Source: Capsicum annuum (taxonomy: Eukaryota > Streptophyta > Magnoliopsida > Solanales > Solanaceae). From it: DNA of 64,000 nucleotides. The translations under genes and the position numbers were made by a program. Under the pieces are notes generated by a model. The model worked only from the letters and a program-made list of their open reading frames with translations. It was not told the origin of the DNA and did no database searches. Of the stretch, positions 11,551-23,036 are shown in pieces. The stretch is taken from positions 187,660 to 251,659 of the forward strand of contig NW_025857900.1 in assembly GCF_002878395.1 (NCBI RefSeq), given 5' to 3'. Numbering within the stretch: position 1 is the first letter of the stretch; each line of letters starts with the position of its first letter.

Positions 11551-12380
11551 GAAATAGACTTCGGTATTGAACTTCTTACAGATACTCAGCCTATATCTAT
11601 CCTTCCATACAGAATGGAACTAGTAAAACTCAGAGAATTGAAAGAACAGTTAAAAGATCTCTTAGATATGGGATTCATTAGGCCCATTGTGTCCCCATGG
11701 GGTGCACCAGTCTTGTTCGTGTGCAAGAAAGATGGTTCTCTCAGAATGTGCATTAATTACTGTTAGCTTAATAAAGTTATGGTCAAGAATAAGTATCCTC
11801 TTCCTATAATTGATGACTTATTTGACCAACTTTAGGGTGCCAACTATTTCTCTTAGATAGACCTCAGATCTGGCTATCATCAGCTCAGAGTCAGAGAATG
11901 TGAAATTCCAAGGACAGCCTTTCATACTCGGTAAGGTCACTATGAATTCCAAGTCATGCCCTTTAGTCTTACCAATGACCTAGTAGATTTCATGGACTTG
12001 ATGAACTATGTGTTTAAGAAGTACTTAGACATGTTCGTCATCGTCTTCATAGACAATATTCTGGTCTATTCCCGCAGTGAGCGTGATCATGCAGACCATA
12101 TCAGAATCATACTTCAAACTCTTAGAGAAGATCAATTATTAGCCAAATTTAGTAAGTATGAGTTTTGGCTAAGGTCAGTAAAATTCCTTGGTCATATCAT
12201 TTTCGGTGATGGCATTAGAGTATATCCTGAAAAGACTAAAGTAGTAAGAAACTAGCCTCACCCTGTCTCTCCATCAGATATCAGGAGTTTTTTGGGTATG
12301 GCTGGCTATTACAGAAGGTTTGTTGAGGGATTTTAATCTATTACATCCCCTATGTCTAGATCAACTCAAAAAAAGTCAAG
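11551..12380 (+). pseudogene. Tekay-A reverse transcriptase (broken)
   Basis: Continues the pol frame interrupted at 8970. Readable hallmarks are the fingers segment with [10 protein letters not shown] and [12 protein letters not shown] (about 11690-11760), the DLRSGYHQLR block (about 11862-11890), and the catalytic box as [10 protein letters not shown] (about 12044-12073), where the second catalytic Asp of the usual FIDDIL is Asn. The thumb and connection segments, including FLGMAGYYRRFVEGF, follow near 12290-12330. Stops occur at about 11764 (CAG to TAG), 11836 and 11857. RT copies the element RNA into DNA; here the D to N change and the stops make it inactive. Confidence 0.93.
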
Positions 12381-12850
12381 TTTCAATGGTCAGATCCTTG
12401 CGAGAAAAGTTTTCAGGAGTTGAAGATTCAACTCACCTCAGCCCCAGTCTTAGATCTTCCAAATGGTCCAGATGGGTTTGTGGTATATTGTGATGCATCT
12501 AGATTAGGTTTGGGTTGTGTCCTGATGTATCATGGTAAGGTCATAGCCTACGCCTTTAGATAGCTTAAACCCCATGAGAAGAATTATCCTACTCACGATC
12601 TTAAGCTAGCAGCCGTAGTTTTTGCCTTAAAGATTTGGAGGTATTATCTATATGGGGTTCATGTAGATGTGTTCACCAATCATAAGAGTCTTCAATATGT
12701 CTTTTTTTAAAAAGATCTCAATCTTCGTTAGAGAAGGTGGTTAGAGCTCTTGAAAGATTATGACATTAGTGTCCTTTATTATTCAGGCAAGGCCAACGTT
12801 ATGGCCGATACTCTCAGTAGACTGTGTATGGTTAGTGTTGCTCATGTTGA
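12381..12850 (+). pseudogene. Tekay-A RNase H (broken)
   Basis: GFVVYCDASRLGLGCVLM (about 12474-12527) is the RNase H N-terminal block with its catalytic Asp. It is followed by a YAFR-like stretch, [20 protein letters not shown] and [12 protein letters not shown] frameshift near 12365-12375 separates it from the RT, and stops interrupt it. A linker with LELLKDYDISVLYYSGKAN leads into the integrase. Confidence 0.88.
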
Positions 12851-13860
12851 GGACACTAAGAAGAAGTTTGCTTAGGAAGTCCATCAGATTACGAGACTAA
12901 GTGTTTGCTTAGTCGATACAGAGGAGGGTGACATATGGGTTTAGAGTAGTTCAGAATTATCACTAGTTTTTATGGTAAAAGAAAAGCAAGGTAGAGATCC
13001 TAATCAAGTCAATTTGAAAGAGGAAGTCAAGGATCAAAAAGTAGATATTTTCTCCCAAGGGAGAGATGGTGTCCTACGTTCTCAGGGTCGTCTGTGTGTT
13101 CCAGGTGTAGATGTCTTAAGGCAGCGATTTCTTATAGAAGCACATGGTGCACGCTACTCTATTCATCTAAGGTCCACAAGGATGTGCTATGACTTGCAAG
13201 AGATCTATTGGTGGAGTGGGATAAAGAGAGACATTATAGAGTTAGTGGATATGTGCTCTACATGTCAGCAGGTTAAGATAGAGCATCAAAAGCCTAGTGG
13301 GTCTATGCAAAAGTTTAGTATTCCTACTTGAAAGTAGGAAGGAGTGAACATAAACTTCATGATGGGTTTACCTTATACTCATCATCAACATGATTCAGTT
13401 TAGGTCATTGTAGATTGAATGACCAAATCAGCCTATTTCTTTCCAGTTCATATGTCTTACTCAGCCGAGGATTATGCAAATCTCTATATTAGAGAGTTGG
13501 TCAGATTACATGGTGTTCTATTATCTATTGTATCTGATAGAGGTACTCAGTTCACCTCTTATTTCTAGAAAGCATTTCAAAAGGGTCTTGGTGACCTAGT
13601 TCTTCTCAGTACAACCTTTTATCCCTAGGTATATGATCAAGCAGAAAGGACCATTCAGACTTTATAAGATATGCTAAGGGCGTGTGCAATTGATTTCAAG
13701 GGTAGTTGGGATGACCACTTACCTTTGATTGAGTTTTCATACAACAATAGCTATAATTCTATGGTAGGAGATGCAGATCTGCAGTCAATTGGTTCAAAGT
13801 TAGTGAGGCCTCAGTTATAGGGCCTGACTTAGTATTTGATGCCTTAGAAAAAGTTCAATT
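12851..13860 (+). pseudogene. Tekay-A integrase (broken)
   Basis: An open stretch at 12972-13331 contains the integrase N-terminal zinc-binding region, ending with MCSTCQQVKIEHQKPSG. The catalytic core follows, with TKSAYFFPV near 13420 and SDRGTQFTS near 13532-13558; the first catalytic Asp appears replaced in the NINFMMGLPYT stretch. Around 13752-13785 a deletion removes the usual MAPFEALYGRRCRSP segment that Tekay-B still keeps. Integrase joins element DNA to the chromosome. It cannot work here. Confidence 0.9.
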
Positions 13861-14100
13861 TATTATAGAAAGACTCTAGGCTGCTCAGAGCCAATAGAAG
13901 TGTTACGTAGATGTTCGTAGAAAGGATCTCAAGTTTGAGATTGGTGACTATGTCTATCTGAATTTCTCTTCAGAAAGAAGGGAAAACCTAGTCCTCGATA
14001 TGTAGGTCCTTTCAAAATTCTTTTTCACTTCGAAAAGGTAGCTTAGGAGCTCGAGTTTCCTTCAGATCTAGCCTTAGTTCTTCCAGTCTTCCATGTATCC

Positions 14101-14373
14101 TTGCTCAAGAAGTGCATAGGTGACCCAACAGTTGTAGTCCCTATTAAGAGCATAGATGTTCAGAATAGTCTCTCTTATGAAGAGATTTCGGTCGAAATCC
14201 TAGACTATCACACTCGTAGATTGAGGAACAAAGAAGTCCCTCTAGTCAAAGTTCTTTGGCGAAATAAGTCCATCGAGGGAGCTACTTGGGAAGGAAAAAT
14301 AGACATGTGTACCAAGTATCCTTACTTCTTCTTCGTCAACTCAGATAAAGCTCAAGGTAACAATTCTCTTTAA
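14101..14373 (+). pseudogene. Tekay-A integrase C-terminal chromodomain-like region
   Basis: An undisturbed 90-codon open frame beginning LLKKCIGDP-like and containing VEILDYHTRRLRNKEVPLVK, then VLWRNKSIEGATWE and KYPYFF. The arrangement VEIL...VKVLWRN...ATWE fits the chromodomain-like tail of chromovirus integrases, which directs insertion to particular chromatin. It stays open while the upstream integrase is badly broken. The TAA at about 14371 is the natural end of pol. Confidence 0.8.
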
Positions 14374-14636
14374 GCTTTTTAGTTTCATATTCAGACTTCA
14401 TTTACAACTTGGCATCCATTTTATGTTTAGAATTCCATTATAAAATTGGTATTAAATACCATTGCATATTCATTCATGCATTCATGTATTCATGAATCAG
14501 TTACACATGCATATGCTCAGTATGATATATTCAGTTATCAATCATGCCAGTCATATGTTATTTGTTCATGTTTAGTATATAATTAGCTTATCGTTTCTCC
14601 CATATCAGTCAGTCTCATTTGAGGACGAATGTTCCC

Positions 14637-14644
14637 AAGGGGGA
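14637..14644 (+). promoter_or_regulatory. Polypurine tract, Tekay-A
   Basis: AAGGGGGA, three bases before the 3' LTR, preceded by a GAGGACGAATG stretch that is also found (with changes) before the 3' LTRs of Tekay-B and Gypsy-E. It primes plus-strand DNA synthesis. Confidence 0.85.
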
Positions 14645-14647
14645 TAT

Positions 14648-17156
14648 TGTAATACCCCAAAGTTTTCTAACTGATTTCATCCCAAGAATGTCAAGTATTA
14701 GCTTCAACATTGAATGATATCTATTCCATAGGGAATTTTTAATATTTCAGTTTTTTTTCATGTGGGAAATTTGATAAGATTTCCATTGATATAAAATTTT
14801 CCCAAATCCGATAACCGGGTAAGAAGTTATGACTATTTAAAGTTTCCGTTGTAAAACAATGCTATATTAGTCATTGGTGCACCATGCCACAAGAGAAAAT
14901 GGCATTTGAAAAATTCGAATAGGGTTCTGTTATAGTGGCACATCACACCAAACTTCAAGGTCACAAAGAAGTGGCAACGTGATGGCTCTGCGTCACGCCA
15001 TCCCTCAGTTTTCAAATTGTCAAATTCCAGTGACACAGCGCGATAGCGCCGCGTTGCGCTAGGGGTTCAATTCAGGAATATTTCACTAAAATTACAAGAC
15101 GCATACAGTGTTAAAATTGTCGATTTCCAACCCCTATTTAAGCCCTTTAACACAAGGTTCAGCTATTGGGAAAAACCTAAGGCTTTTCATAGGAAATCCA
15201 AAATCAAGAATTTCCTCGATCAATCTTCATGTATTTTTTAACCAAGGTATGTTTAGTGTTGATTCATGGATTCCTTCCATCTATGAAGCTCAATAACCTT
15301 GTTTTATATATAAATCATGGTGTTTATATTATGGGTTATTTGTAACCATTTTGTTGATGGTGATTGATTTCAAAGTTGGAATCTTTAATATCTTTTCATG
15401 AAATTATGTTAATGTATGGATTGAAATCGATGAAATTGAGTTGAATGAAGGAACTTTGATGGATTAGATTAATGTCCATTCCTAAGACTATTGTTTTGCA
15501 AGCTAGGTGTTTGATAAAATGCCGAAGGGAATAGAAATTATGCCTTATGACTCAATAGAACCCAAATCATGAATCCATGTTTAACTTTTATGTTCAAATG
15601 ACTTCTATGCTATTAACATGCCTTGTAAATGTTGTGGATTGCTCATGAATTAGCCTTATGAAATTATGCCATGTTTACATGCAATCCTATTAATGTACAA
15701 GCTTATGATAACCATTTACTTCATGAAATCCCCACACTTATTATATTATGTGTTATTGATGTTGGTCATGTATTCAAGAATGTCATGCCTTGTCAATTTC
15801 CCTCTATTAAGTCCTGGGGATACTTGTATCTGACAAGTTAGCTGTATGCCTAGAGCCAGTGTCATGTTTCCACGATATCCTTAGTCAAGCCATGATCCAT
15901 AGAATTAAGTCAGTCATGTGACTCAGGAAATCTCAGTCAGTTATTAGATCTTAGTAATGTTCCATAAGTCAATAGAATTCAGTTAATTCAGTCTACTTCA
16001 GTTGCGTAATTCAAGTTCAGTTTCAATTCTGGTAGGAGTAGGAATTAGTACCAAGTGAACCTCAGGATGGGAACTCACCTTTTATAAGGGTGTGATTCTT
16101 AGAAGCAATCCTCGCATTCCAGAACTATGTAGACAACATAGGTTAAAACATCATAGCCTGATATATGAGGGGAGATAAGGTGGCTTAACCTGTTATATAA
16201 GGGTTCCCACCATTCTCACTATAGTTATCTGTTATATGAGGGTTACCCACAGATTTTCCTTACCAGTGGCGTGGTATTGACATCCTTCCATTAGGGTTAC
16301 AGATTGGATCCCAACTCAGCCATAACGACGTATTAGGGGCATGTCGTTAGATAACTACTTCCCACAGTTTCACTATCAGTCTCAGTAAAAGAACTTAGAT
16401 AGTTCTTTAGATTTTAGGACTGTTAGATAGAGTACAAACCTCAGATAGTTCCATCAGATTTAGGACTATCAGATCCAGTCACTCATGTTATCAGTTGTAT
16501 AGGTCATCAGAACTCATGTTATTGGTACTCAGACTCAGTAATCATGTTACCACGATCTTAGTTTTAGTTACTATGTATTCATGTATGTATTCTCACGTTT
16601 ATGTTAGTCAGTTAATCAGTATTGTTCATGCATATGAACCCCATGCATTCCGCCTACCTTACTTGCATACCAGTACATCCAAAGTATTGATATATTTACA
16701 CTATGGTGTCTTATACCATAGGTTCAGAAGCACGAGCTCCAGAGCATCAGTAGTATTCCAGTCCCAACAGTCAGAGTTAGCAGTGAGTTCTCATCTTTTG
16801 AGGGTATGATTATTTCTTTATTATCTCATTAATTAATTTATTAGTTGGAGTTAGTTGGGGACATATCCCATCAACTCCTTTTTTAGACAGTTCAGACAGT
16901 TAGAGGCTTTTTAGACTATCATGTTCAGTTAGTTATTTTAGTTGTTTTGGGTATTTCATACCCCACCCAGATGTTATATTTTATCAGATCTTATATCACA
17001 GTTTTGAACCTTATGGCCTTTCAGTTCATGTTTTTCCATATTTATGTAGTATATCATGCAGTGTACAGGTACAGATATCATTTATGGGTTAGCTTGTGGT
17101 CCTTCGAGGTTATGAGCACCATATGGCATTCCGAGTACTAGATTTGGGGCATTACA
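14648..17156 (+). repeat. Tekay-A 3' LTR
   Basis: 2509 bp, TGTAATACCCC...GGGGCATTACA, homologous to 4574-7100 throughout with many substitutions and small indels, for example an extra GTTATATGAGGG-containing piece near 16190-16240. Confidence 0.92.
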
Positions 17157-19189
17157 ACAGTACTTCAACTGAGCAAACAATCCAAAACTTTGGCAAAATC
17201 TAAAGACCGAAGGAAAAAGCTAAAGAAACCATCATCAAGTGTCAACGGGCTATCACTTGAGTATGTGCCTATCATAATCCATTGAACTGAAGAAGACTAA
17301 TAAGGCAGAAAAAAGGTAGGCTTATCCAGCCTATAGGTGAAACCCAAATCGAGACAAATTTGAAAGTGAAGGCTGCACCCAAGCTCTACAACTCTAGTTG
17401 AAACCTCAACACTAAGGATGAACTACCCGATCTCAACTATCTAAGAAAATTTTATAGATGGGTAAGCATACATACTCCAAATTTGTCATATATTCTAAGT
17501 CTTCATTCCAAAGTGTCAAGATTCCAAACCAGAGTCAACAAGTCTAAACCAAAGGAAGAACCTAGCTCACCCTCACTAACCAAGACTAGGCATATCCCCA
17601 TTGAATCCTATTAGAGTTGAAATTAAGACACAGCTGAGAAACATAAACACAATGGAGGATAAACCATAGGCTGAAAGCATAACAATGAACGCCATATCTG
17701 CTGGAGGGCATGAATCATCAAAGCATACCCAAGAACTCACTAGGGCTGCAAATTGTAATAGTGATAATCAAAACTCTAGCAACTTGAAGAAATACAACCA
17801 TAGATGAAAACTAGTCAACCCAATACTCCATCTTGACAAGGAATTCTCATAGGCACATATCACCAAGGAGAAGCACTCCACAAAGTCACATTAGGCTAAA
17901 CAAATACTGAAATAAGGATTGCCTAAATCCACCTATTTTATTCCAACTTTAACTCAATTAAACCATGAATAACACCACAAAAAATAGAGAACCTACTTCA
18001 ATATCAATACCAAGGACAAGGCTACTATTAAGAAATGAATCAAGAATCTCAAGATAATGAATTTTCAATTTGCCAACTTAAGAAGCAGTCAGAGGAAAAC
18101 ATCACCTATCTCCATCTCCCTTAACTCTATTAGAATAAAACTAACATCACGACAAGAATGGATTACTTAACTATATACCAATACCAAGATCAAATTATCA
18201 CAAAGAGATGAAACCAACAAACCTGAAAGGCAATCCCAAGACCCCTCAGCATCAACATCAAGACCATTATCGGATGATGAACTAGCCAAATTAGAAGAAC
18301 GAATCCTGTACTAGTAAACCTCAGAAATAGGATATAAGGATAAGGATAGCCAAATGCTAAAATTTCAGCAAATAAGATGGAAAATCCTAGAATCTCAAAC
18401 ACAAAAATAGGAAATATAACCAAATTTCCAACTCTAAAAGTATTATAGAACAACGAAATGCCAACTTACCTTCACTTTCATAGCCCACTCAACAACCAGC
18501 ATAGCCTCTCTAACAAAAAGAAACAACTAACCTCACCCCGCTATAAAGAGAAAATCATCCAACTGATCTAGTCGCTTAGGCCAATAAATAAGAATTATGA
18601 GGACAGAAATTTTAACTAGATAATACTAGTCTAGTTGTCTATCTAGTAAGAATCAATCAACTTTAGACAATGATAATAGTAATAACAGTAATGGAAATAC
18701 TTGTATATGAAGTTGGTGGTACCAAAAAAAGAACATCGATGACAAGTACCACTCTAGGGCCATGAGAAGGCCAATATGTCGGGGTTAATAGGACTCAAAC
18801 ACAAATGATACACCCCTAGGGAAATATCAATACTGGTCCAATATATCCACTACCAAAATAAATCACCACGGGGATATTCATATAATCATGAACTGTACAC
18901 TACCAAGGCACACAACAATCAATATAAAAATACCAAGGCATACAATCATCGATAGGTTTGAAAACCCCTATTCAAATTGAACAGAAAGTAAGGGCAGGAA
19001 ATAAAATATGCACCTAAATGGTGGAAATTTTTTCATAAGCCTAATGTTCCCCAAAGAGTATGAATCTATAAGGGTTTAAACTCGGGTTAAACATCTGAAT
19101 AACTAATTGAGGCACTAAGCGCACTACCTGTAAATGAGGGAACCACATCTCTACGAGACTAATTTGGATGATCTTAATAGATAATAATC
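17157..19189. other. Gypsy-D interior, no recognisable gene
   Basis: Continuation of the DNA into which Tekay-A inserted. I inspected both strands for RT, integrase or protease motifs and found none. The open frames here (such as minus 18190-18453) are unlike any family I know. Confidence 0.4.
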
Positions 19190-20060
19190 CCATATTAGGA
19201 ATACTCTCTGGACTAATGACCAGTCTTTCAACAATCACAGAAAACCCCTGAACCCCTAACCTATCGAGAAACATAAAGACACTCCCTGATAAAATAACCA
19301 TCCTCCCCATAATCATAATATGGATTAGAAGTATTGGTGAGAAACATATGGTAACTCTGTCTAAGTAACCAAATCACATTTCGGGGACTTTCTAGACCCG
19401 TGCCAATCTCACCATAACTAAAAAAAGCTCTAAGAGTACTCTGAGGCACTACACTCACTAATCTAGAATAGTCTCCATGACCTAAAAATCCATATAAAAT
19501 TTTCCCCAAGGTCTAGCAAGAAATCCGCCTATTATGAACACCACGACGGATCTGAGAGCCACCTATAAGTTGAGATGCCACCTGTATAGAACTGACACAC
19601 TGCAAGTAAAGTTGATCCCTATTGGAAGGATCCTTACTCCCAAAAAGAATACTAATAATACTGTACTAATAATATGATCTCTTACTTTCACCTTCATAAG
19701 ACTTAAGATATGTTTTCTCTATGTCCCTCATGATCAACAACCTTAGAAAAACGACCAAATAGCTATCAAATGCTAGGTTACTAAATAGAGTGCCAGATCT
19801 AATCCTCCAATAAATCTATGCACCATCTTATGCTCTAAAAGATATATCATATGAATATATCTAGACCACTCAAGAAACCTAGTATCATATTTCAAAACAG
19901 ATACGAAACCCTATTGAACACAAACAAACCCAACTCTAGCCTGAGAACTGCTCATTAAACCAGACCTTATCTTTGACTATGAGGTATCCATAAAAAGGAT
20001 TAGAATCCCCAAAACCTGAATCTTAAAGGGAAAAAATAGTGACAAACTTTACCTAAGCCT
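19190..20060 (-). pseudogene. Gypsy-D gag remnant with two decayed zinc knuckles
   Basis: On the minus strand, two CCHC-type knuckles are still visible with substitutions: YYDYGEDGYFIREC at about 19320-19279 and CDC-stop-KTGH-stop-SREYS at about 19239-19198. Upstream (about 19850-19790), LLEHKMVHRFIGGLDLAL resembles the capsid C-terminal segment of gypsy gag, and a frameshift then follows. This is the best evidence that Gypsy-D is a gypsy-type element on the minus strand. The intervening open frame (19509-19261) is consistent with a basic or polar linker. Confidence 0.6.
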
Positions 20061-20403
20061 CGTCTAGCCCCAAATCTTCCAAAAAATGCTGAAGATCTTT
20101 GGTATTAATCTTTGACTCTATAGTTGGAATCTGCATTAAAACTTTGGAAATATGTGTTGAGTCTTATTCATATCTATCGATAACCTTGTATCATCCATCT
20201 GGAATAGAATAGGGTCAAAGAATGTGTTAGAGGTTTATATAAATATGGAACATGATAAAGATTTAAGAATAAAATTTCCTAAAAATACCCTGTAGACTCT
20301 CTATGATAGGATACAGACATTGTCATATCAATCTGTAGGATCTACTAGACACTTAGCTCCTTTACCTACACACCAGTAAACTTAGGGTCCAATACTAATT
20401 TTC
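20061..20403. other. Gypsy-D interior remnant upstream of gag
   Basis: No gene recognised. It ends at TTTTC, the 5 bases before Tekay-B, against ATTTC after it at 45108-45112. Confidence 0.35.
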
Positions 20404-22830
20404 TATAATCGCCCGCATTTTCTTACCATAATCTAAATACCAATACATGAGTATTCATATATAAAATTTTCTAAATACTCATTAAATTTTAGTTTAGAGC
20501 CTCCTATAGCATAGGAAATTGAATTAGCTTTCCAACGATATAAAATTTGCCCAAATTTGATAATCGGGTAAGAAGTTATGGAAATTTTAAGTTTCAATCA
20601 TTAAACACCATCATTTTAACCCTTATCGCGTTACAGAGTAGTATAAATGATGATTGGAAATTTCTAGTGAAGGTGTGCAATCTTCGCGCCAAAGGCCAAA
20701 TTGACATTTGTAGTTTCTAGTGTCTCTCTGTGATTCCACTGTGTTGCGGTGAGCTTCCAGGTCACAAACAAGATGGCAATGCAATTACACCGCGTCATGG
20801 CAATATGTATTTTCCTAATTTTCCCTTTTGTAGTGGCTTGGCACGATAGTGGCGCATCGCGCCAAGGGTGAAAATTGGGAATTTTTCCAGTTTTGTGATT
20901 TTAAATTATAGGGGCCGTTTGATCTTTTATGATGCCCCCAAATTTTCCTAAACACGGGATTTAACCCTAAGAAAGAACTATTTGCCTACTTTCACATTAT
21001 TCTCTCAAATTAAAATCAACTTTCTTCAAGAACAAGAACCTTAACTCTCAAATTCAAGGCCAAATCTCAAGAACTCTCCATCAATCCTCCTAAATTCATT
21101 ATCCCAGGTATGTTATATGTTCATCCATGGATTCCTTTCATCCATGAAGTCTATGTATCCTATTTAAATTATAAAATTTTGATCTTTGCAAGTTAATAGA
21201 TTTTAAATTATGATTTCACCCATGAATCTCCATATACTATTGATTTTATACCATGATTCAATGAAATTATTGTTGTTATTCAATCCTCCATGTTTTAATA
21301 TTATTATCTATTGAATTAAACCATTAATTAATACTATTATGTCGAATTCATGCTATTTGTATAAGTTCCATGACATTCCTATGATTGTCTTAAACCATGC
21401 ACTACAAATGTTTGATAAAAAGTTTACTAGAGTGATTGATTTAATAAAAGCCTTCATGCTTTGTCCCCCAAGCTTTAGTGTCATTTTACCATTGTTGTTT
21501 TTGAGTCTTGGGGGTATTGAATACCTAAAAAAACATAGTTTTTTATGTAGTCTAGTCTCAGTACATTATAGAATAGTCTTTAGAACATACTATGAGAATT
21601 ATCAGAATAGTCAGATATCAGTCAGTTAAACTCAGAATAGTATAGCATTTCAGTGTCTTTCAGTTAGGAGTAGGATTTAGCACCAAGCGAGTGTAGGGAT
21701 GGCGGCTTCCCCATCAGATAGCTAGAGTCGTTAGTAGCAGTCCCTATACTCCAGAACTACATAGCCAACATTGGATATGAGAAGTCACTCATTAGATTAG
21801 GCTTGACTATCTTGTATTGGTCACCCATCATTTCAGGCTTAACACCCTTAGTCCTTTGGACATTATATCAGTTTAGTGGATCCACATAGCCAGTGTTAGT
21901 ACCCATGGAACGATATTAACACCATTCCAACTGGGGTTACAGGTTGGACCTAGATTAGCTCAGCTTCGGAAATGTCGGTTAGATGATACCTCCCATAGTC
22001 TCAAACACAGTCTCAGTTATAGTCTCAGTTCAGTTATTCAATTTTAGTGTGTTTGACCAAAGTATATAGATTTTAGTTATTTCAGTATTCCAGTTTACAG
22101 ATTTTACTAAGTTCATGTTATATGTTTGGTCATGCATCCTCAGTATCTATAGATTTTCACATATCTTTAGTATTTATAAATTTTTATGCATACTCAGTAT
22201 ATATTCCCATTACCTACAGATTTCATTCTCTTTATTCAGTACTCTATGCTTTACATGCATACTGAGTTAATTATTAATTTTTTTCATAAAACCATGTATA
22301 TTAGCCTACCTCACTTAGCATGTCAGTATATTTAAAGTACTGATCGTACACCTTTTCTTTTGTTCTATGATGTATTATATTATAGGTTCTGATGCTCAGT
22401 TCCTGATTCGGGATTAGACTTATCAGATCCTCAGCAGTAGTAGTGGTGAGTCCTCATACTTCGAGGACAGGCTTACTTTATTTTATGTCTCAGTTTCGTA
22501 TTTAGTTGTATTTAGTTGGGGCCTATCCCATAAACTCATATTCATTCAATTTTAGAGGCTTATAAGAAATTAGAGACAGTTATTCAGTATTCAGACATTA
22601 CAGTTAGTTATCCAGTTTATCAATATTTTATAAGATAAAGTCAGTTATTTCTATAGACTCATATATTAGTTTTGAATCCAGTTATTAAAGTCTTATGGCA
22701 TATCAGCATTCTTTCGCATTTATGATCATGTTATTTAATGCTCACAGCAGGTATAAATCATGGGTTAGCTTGTGGTCCCTTGGGACTATAAGAACCATTG
22801 AATCCTAGGGTGTGCTCTCGGGGAATTTCA
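20404..22830 (+). repeat. Tekay-B 5' LTR
   Basis: 2427 bp. It aligns with 42671-45107 from the first base, but both ends have decayed (TATAATCGCCC and GGGGAATTTCA instead of TGTAATACCCC and GGGGCGTTACA). The boundaries are therefore set by alignment with the 3' LTR and by the primer site. Confidence 0.88.
20837..20866. other. Hairpin in Tekay-B 5' LTR
   Basis: CTTGGCACGAT, loop AGTGGCGC, ATCGCGCCAAG: an 11-bp stem with a single mismatch. The 8-nt loop is identical to that of the Gypsy-E hairpin at 51919-51948, but the stem sequence differs. Confidence 0.7.
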
Positions 22831-22834
22831 AACA

Positions 22835-22847
22835 TAGTATCAGAGCC
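22835..22847 (+). promoter_or_regulatory. Primer binding site (tRNA-iMet), Tekay-B
   Basis: TAGTATCAGAGCC, one mismatch from the iMet primer site, four bases after the LTR end. Confidence 0.85.
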
Positions 22848-23036
22848 TAAGGTTTTAAAGTGTCCTAGAAAGTCTGAAAGCTGCGTCAAGTACAATCTTG
22901 TGCATGGGTGCGTAGCGCGCCACACTTATGGACGAGAGGATACAAGGTATTTAGGAAAAAGTTTCCCTTCTTTTAGTAAGCATGAGTTCCAGTTAATCTC
23001 CCTATCTAATACATTTCTTTCTTCTATTTATAGAAC

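Larger units (their letters stand above)
4574..17156 (+). mobile_element. Tekay-A: Ty3/gypsy chromovirus-like element with nested solo LTR
   Basis: A complete but dead LTR retrotransposon: 5' LTR, tRNA-iMet primer site, gag, protease, RT, RNase H, integrase, chromodomain-like tail, polypurine tract and 3' LTR, all in the expected order on the plus strand. The domain order (integrase last, with a C-terminal chromodomain) puts it in the Tekay/Del group of chromoviruses. The flanking 5-mers are ACACT (4569-4573) and ACAGT (17157-17161), a target duplication with one mismatch. After removal of the 2.58-kb solo-LTR insertion the interior is about 4.97 kb. LTR divergence visible by eye (about one difference in ten bases in the first 200) indicates an old insertion. 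Confidence 0.9.
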
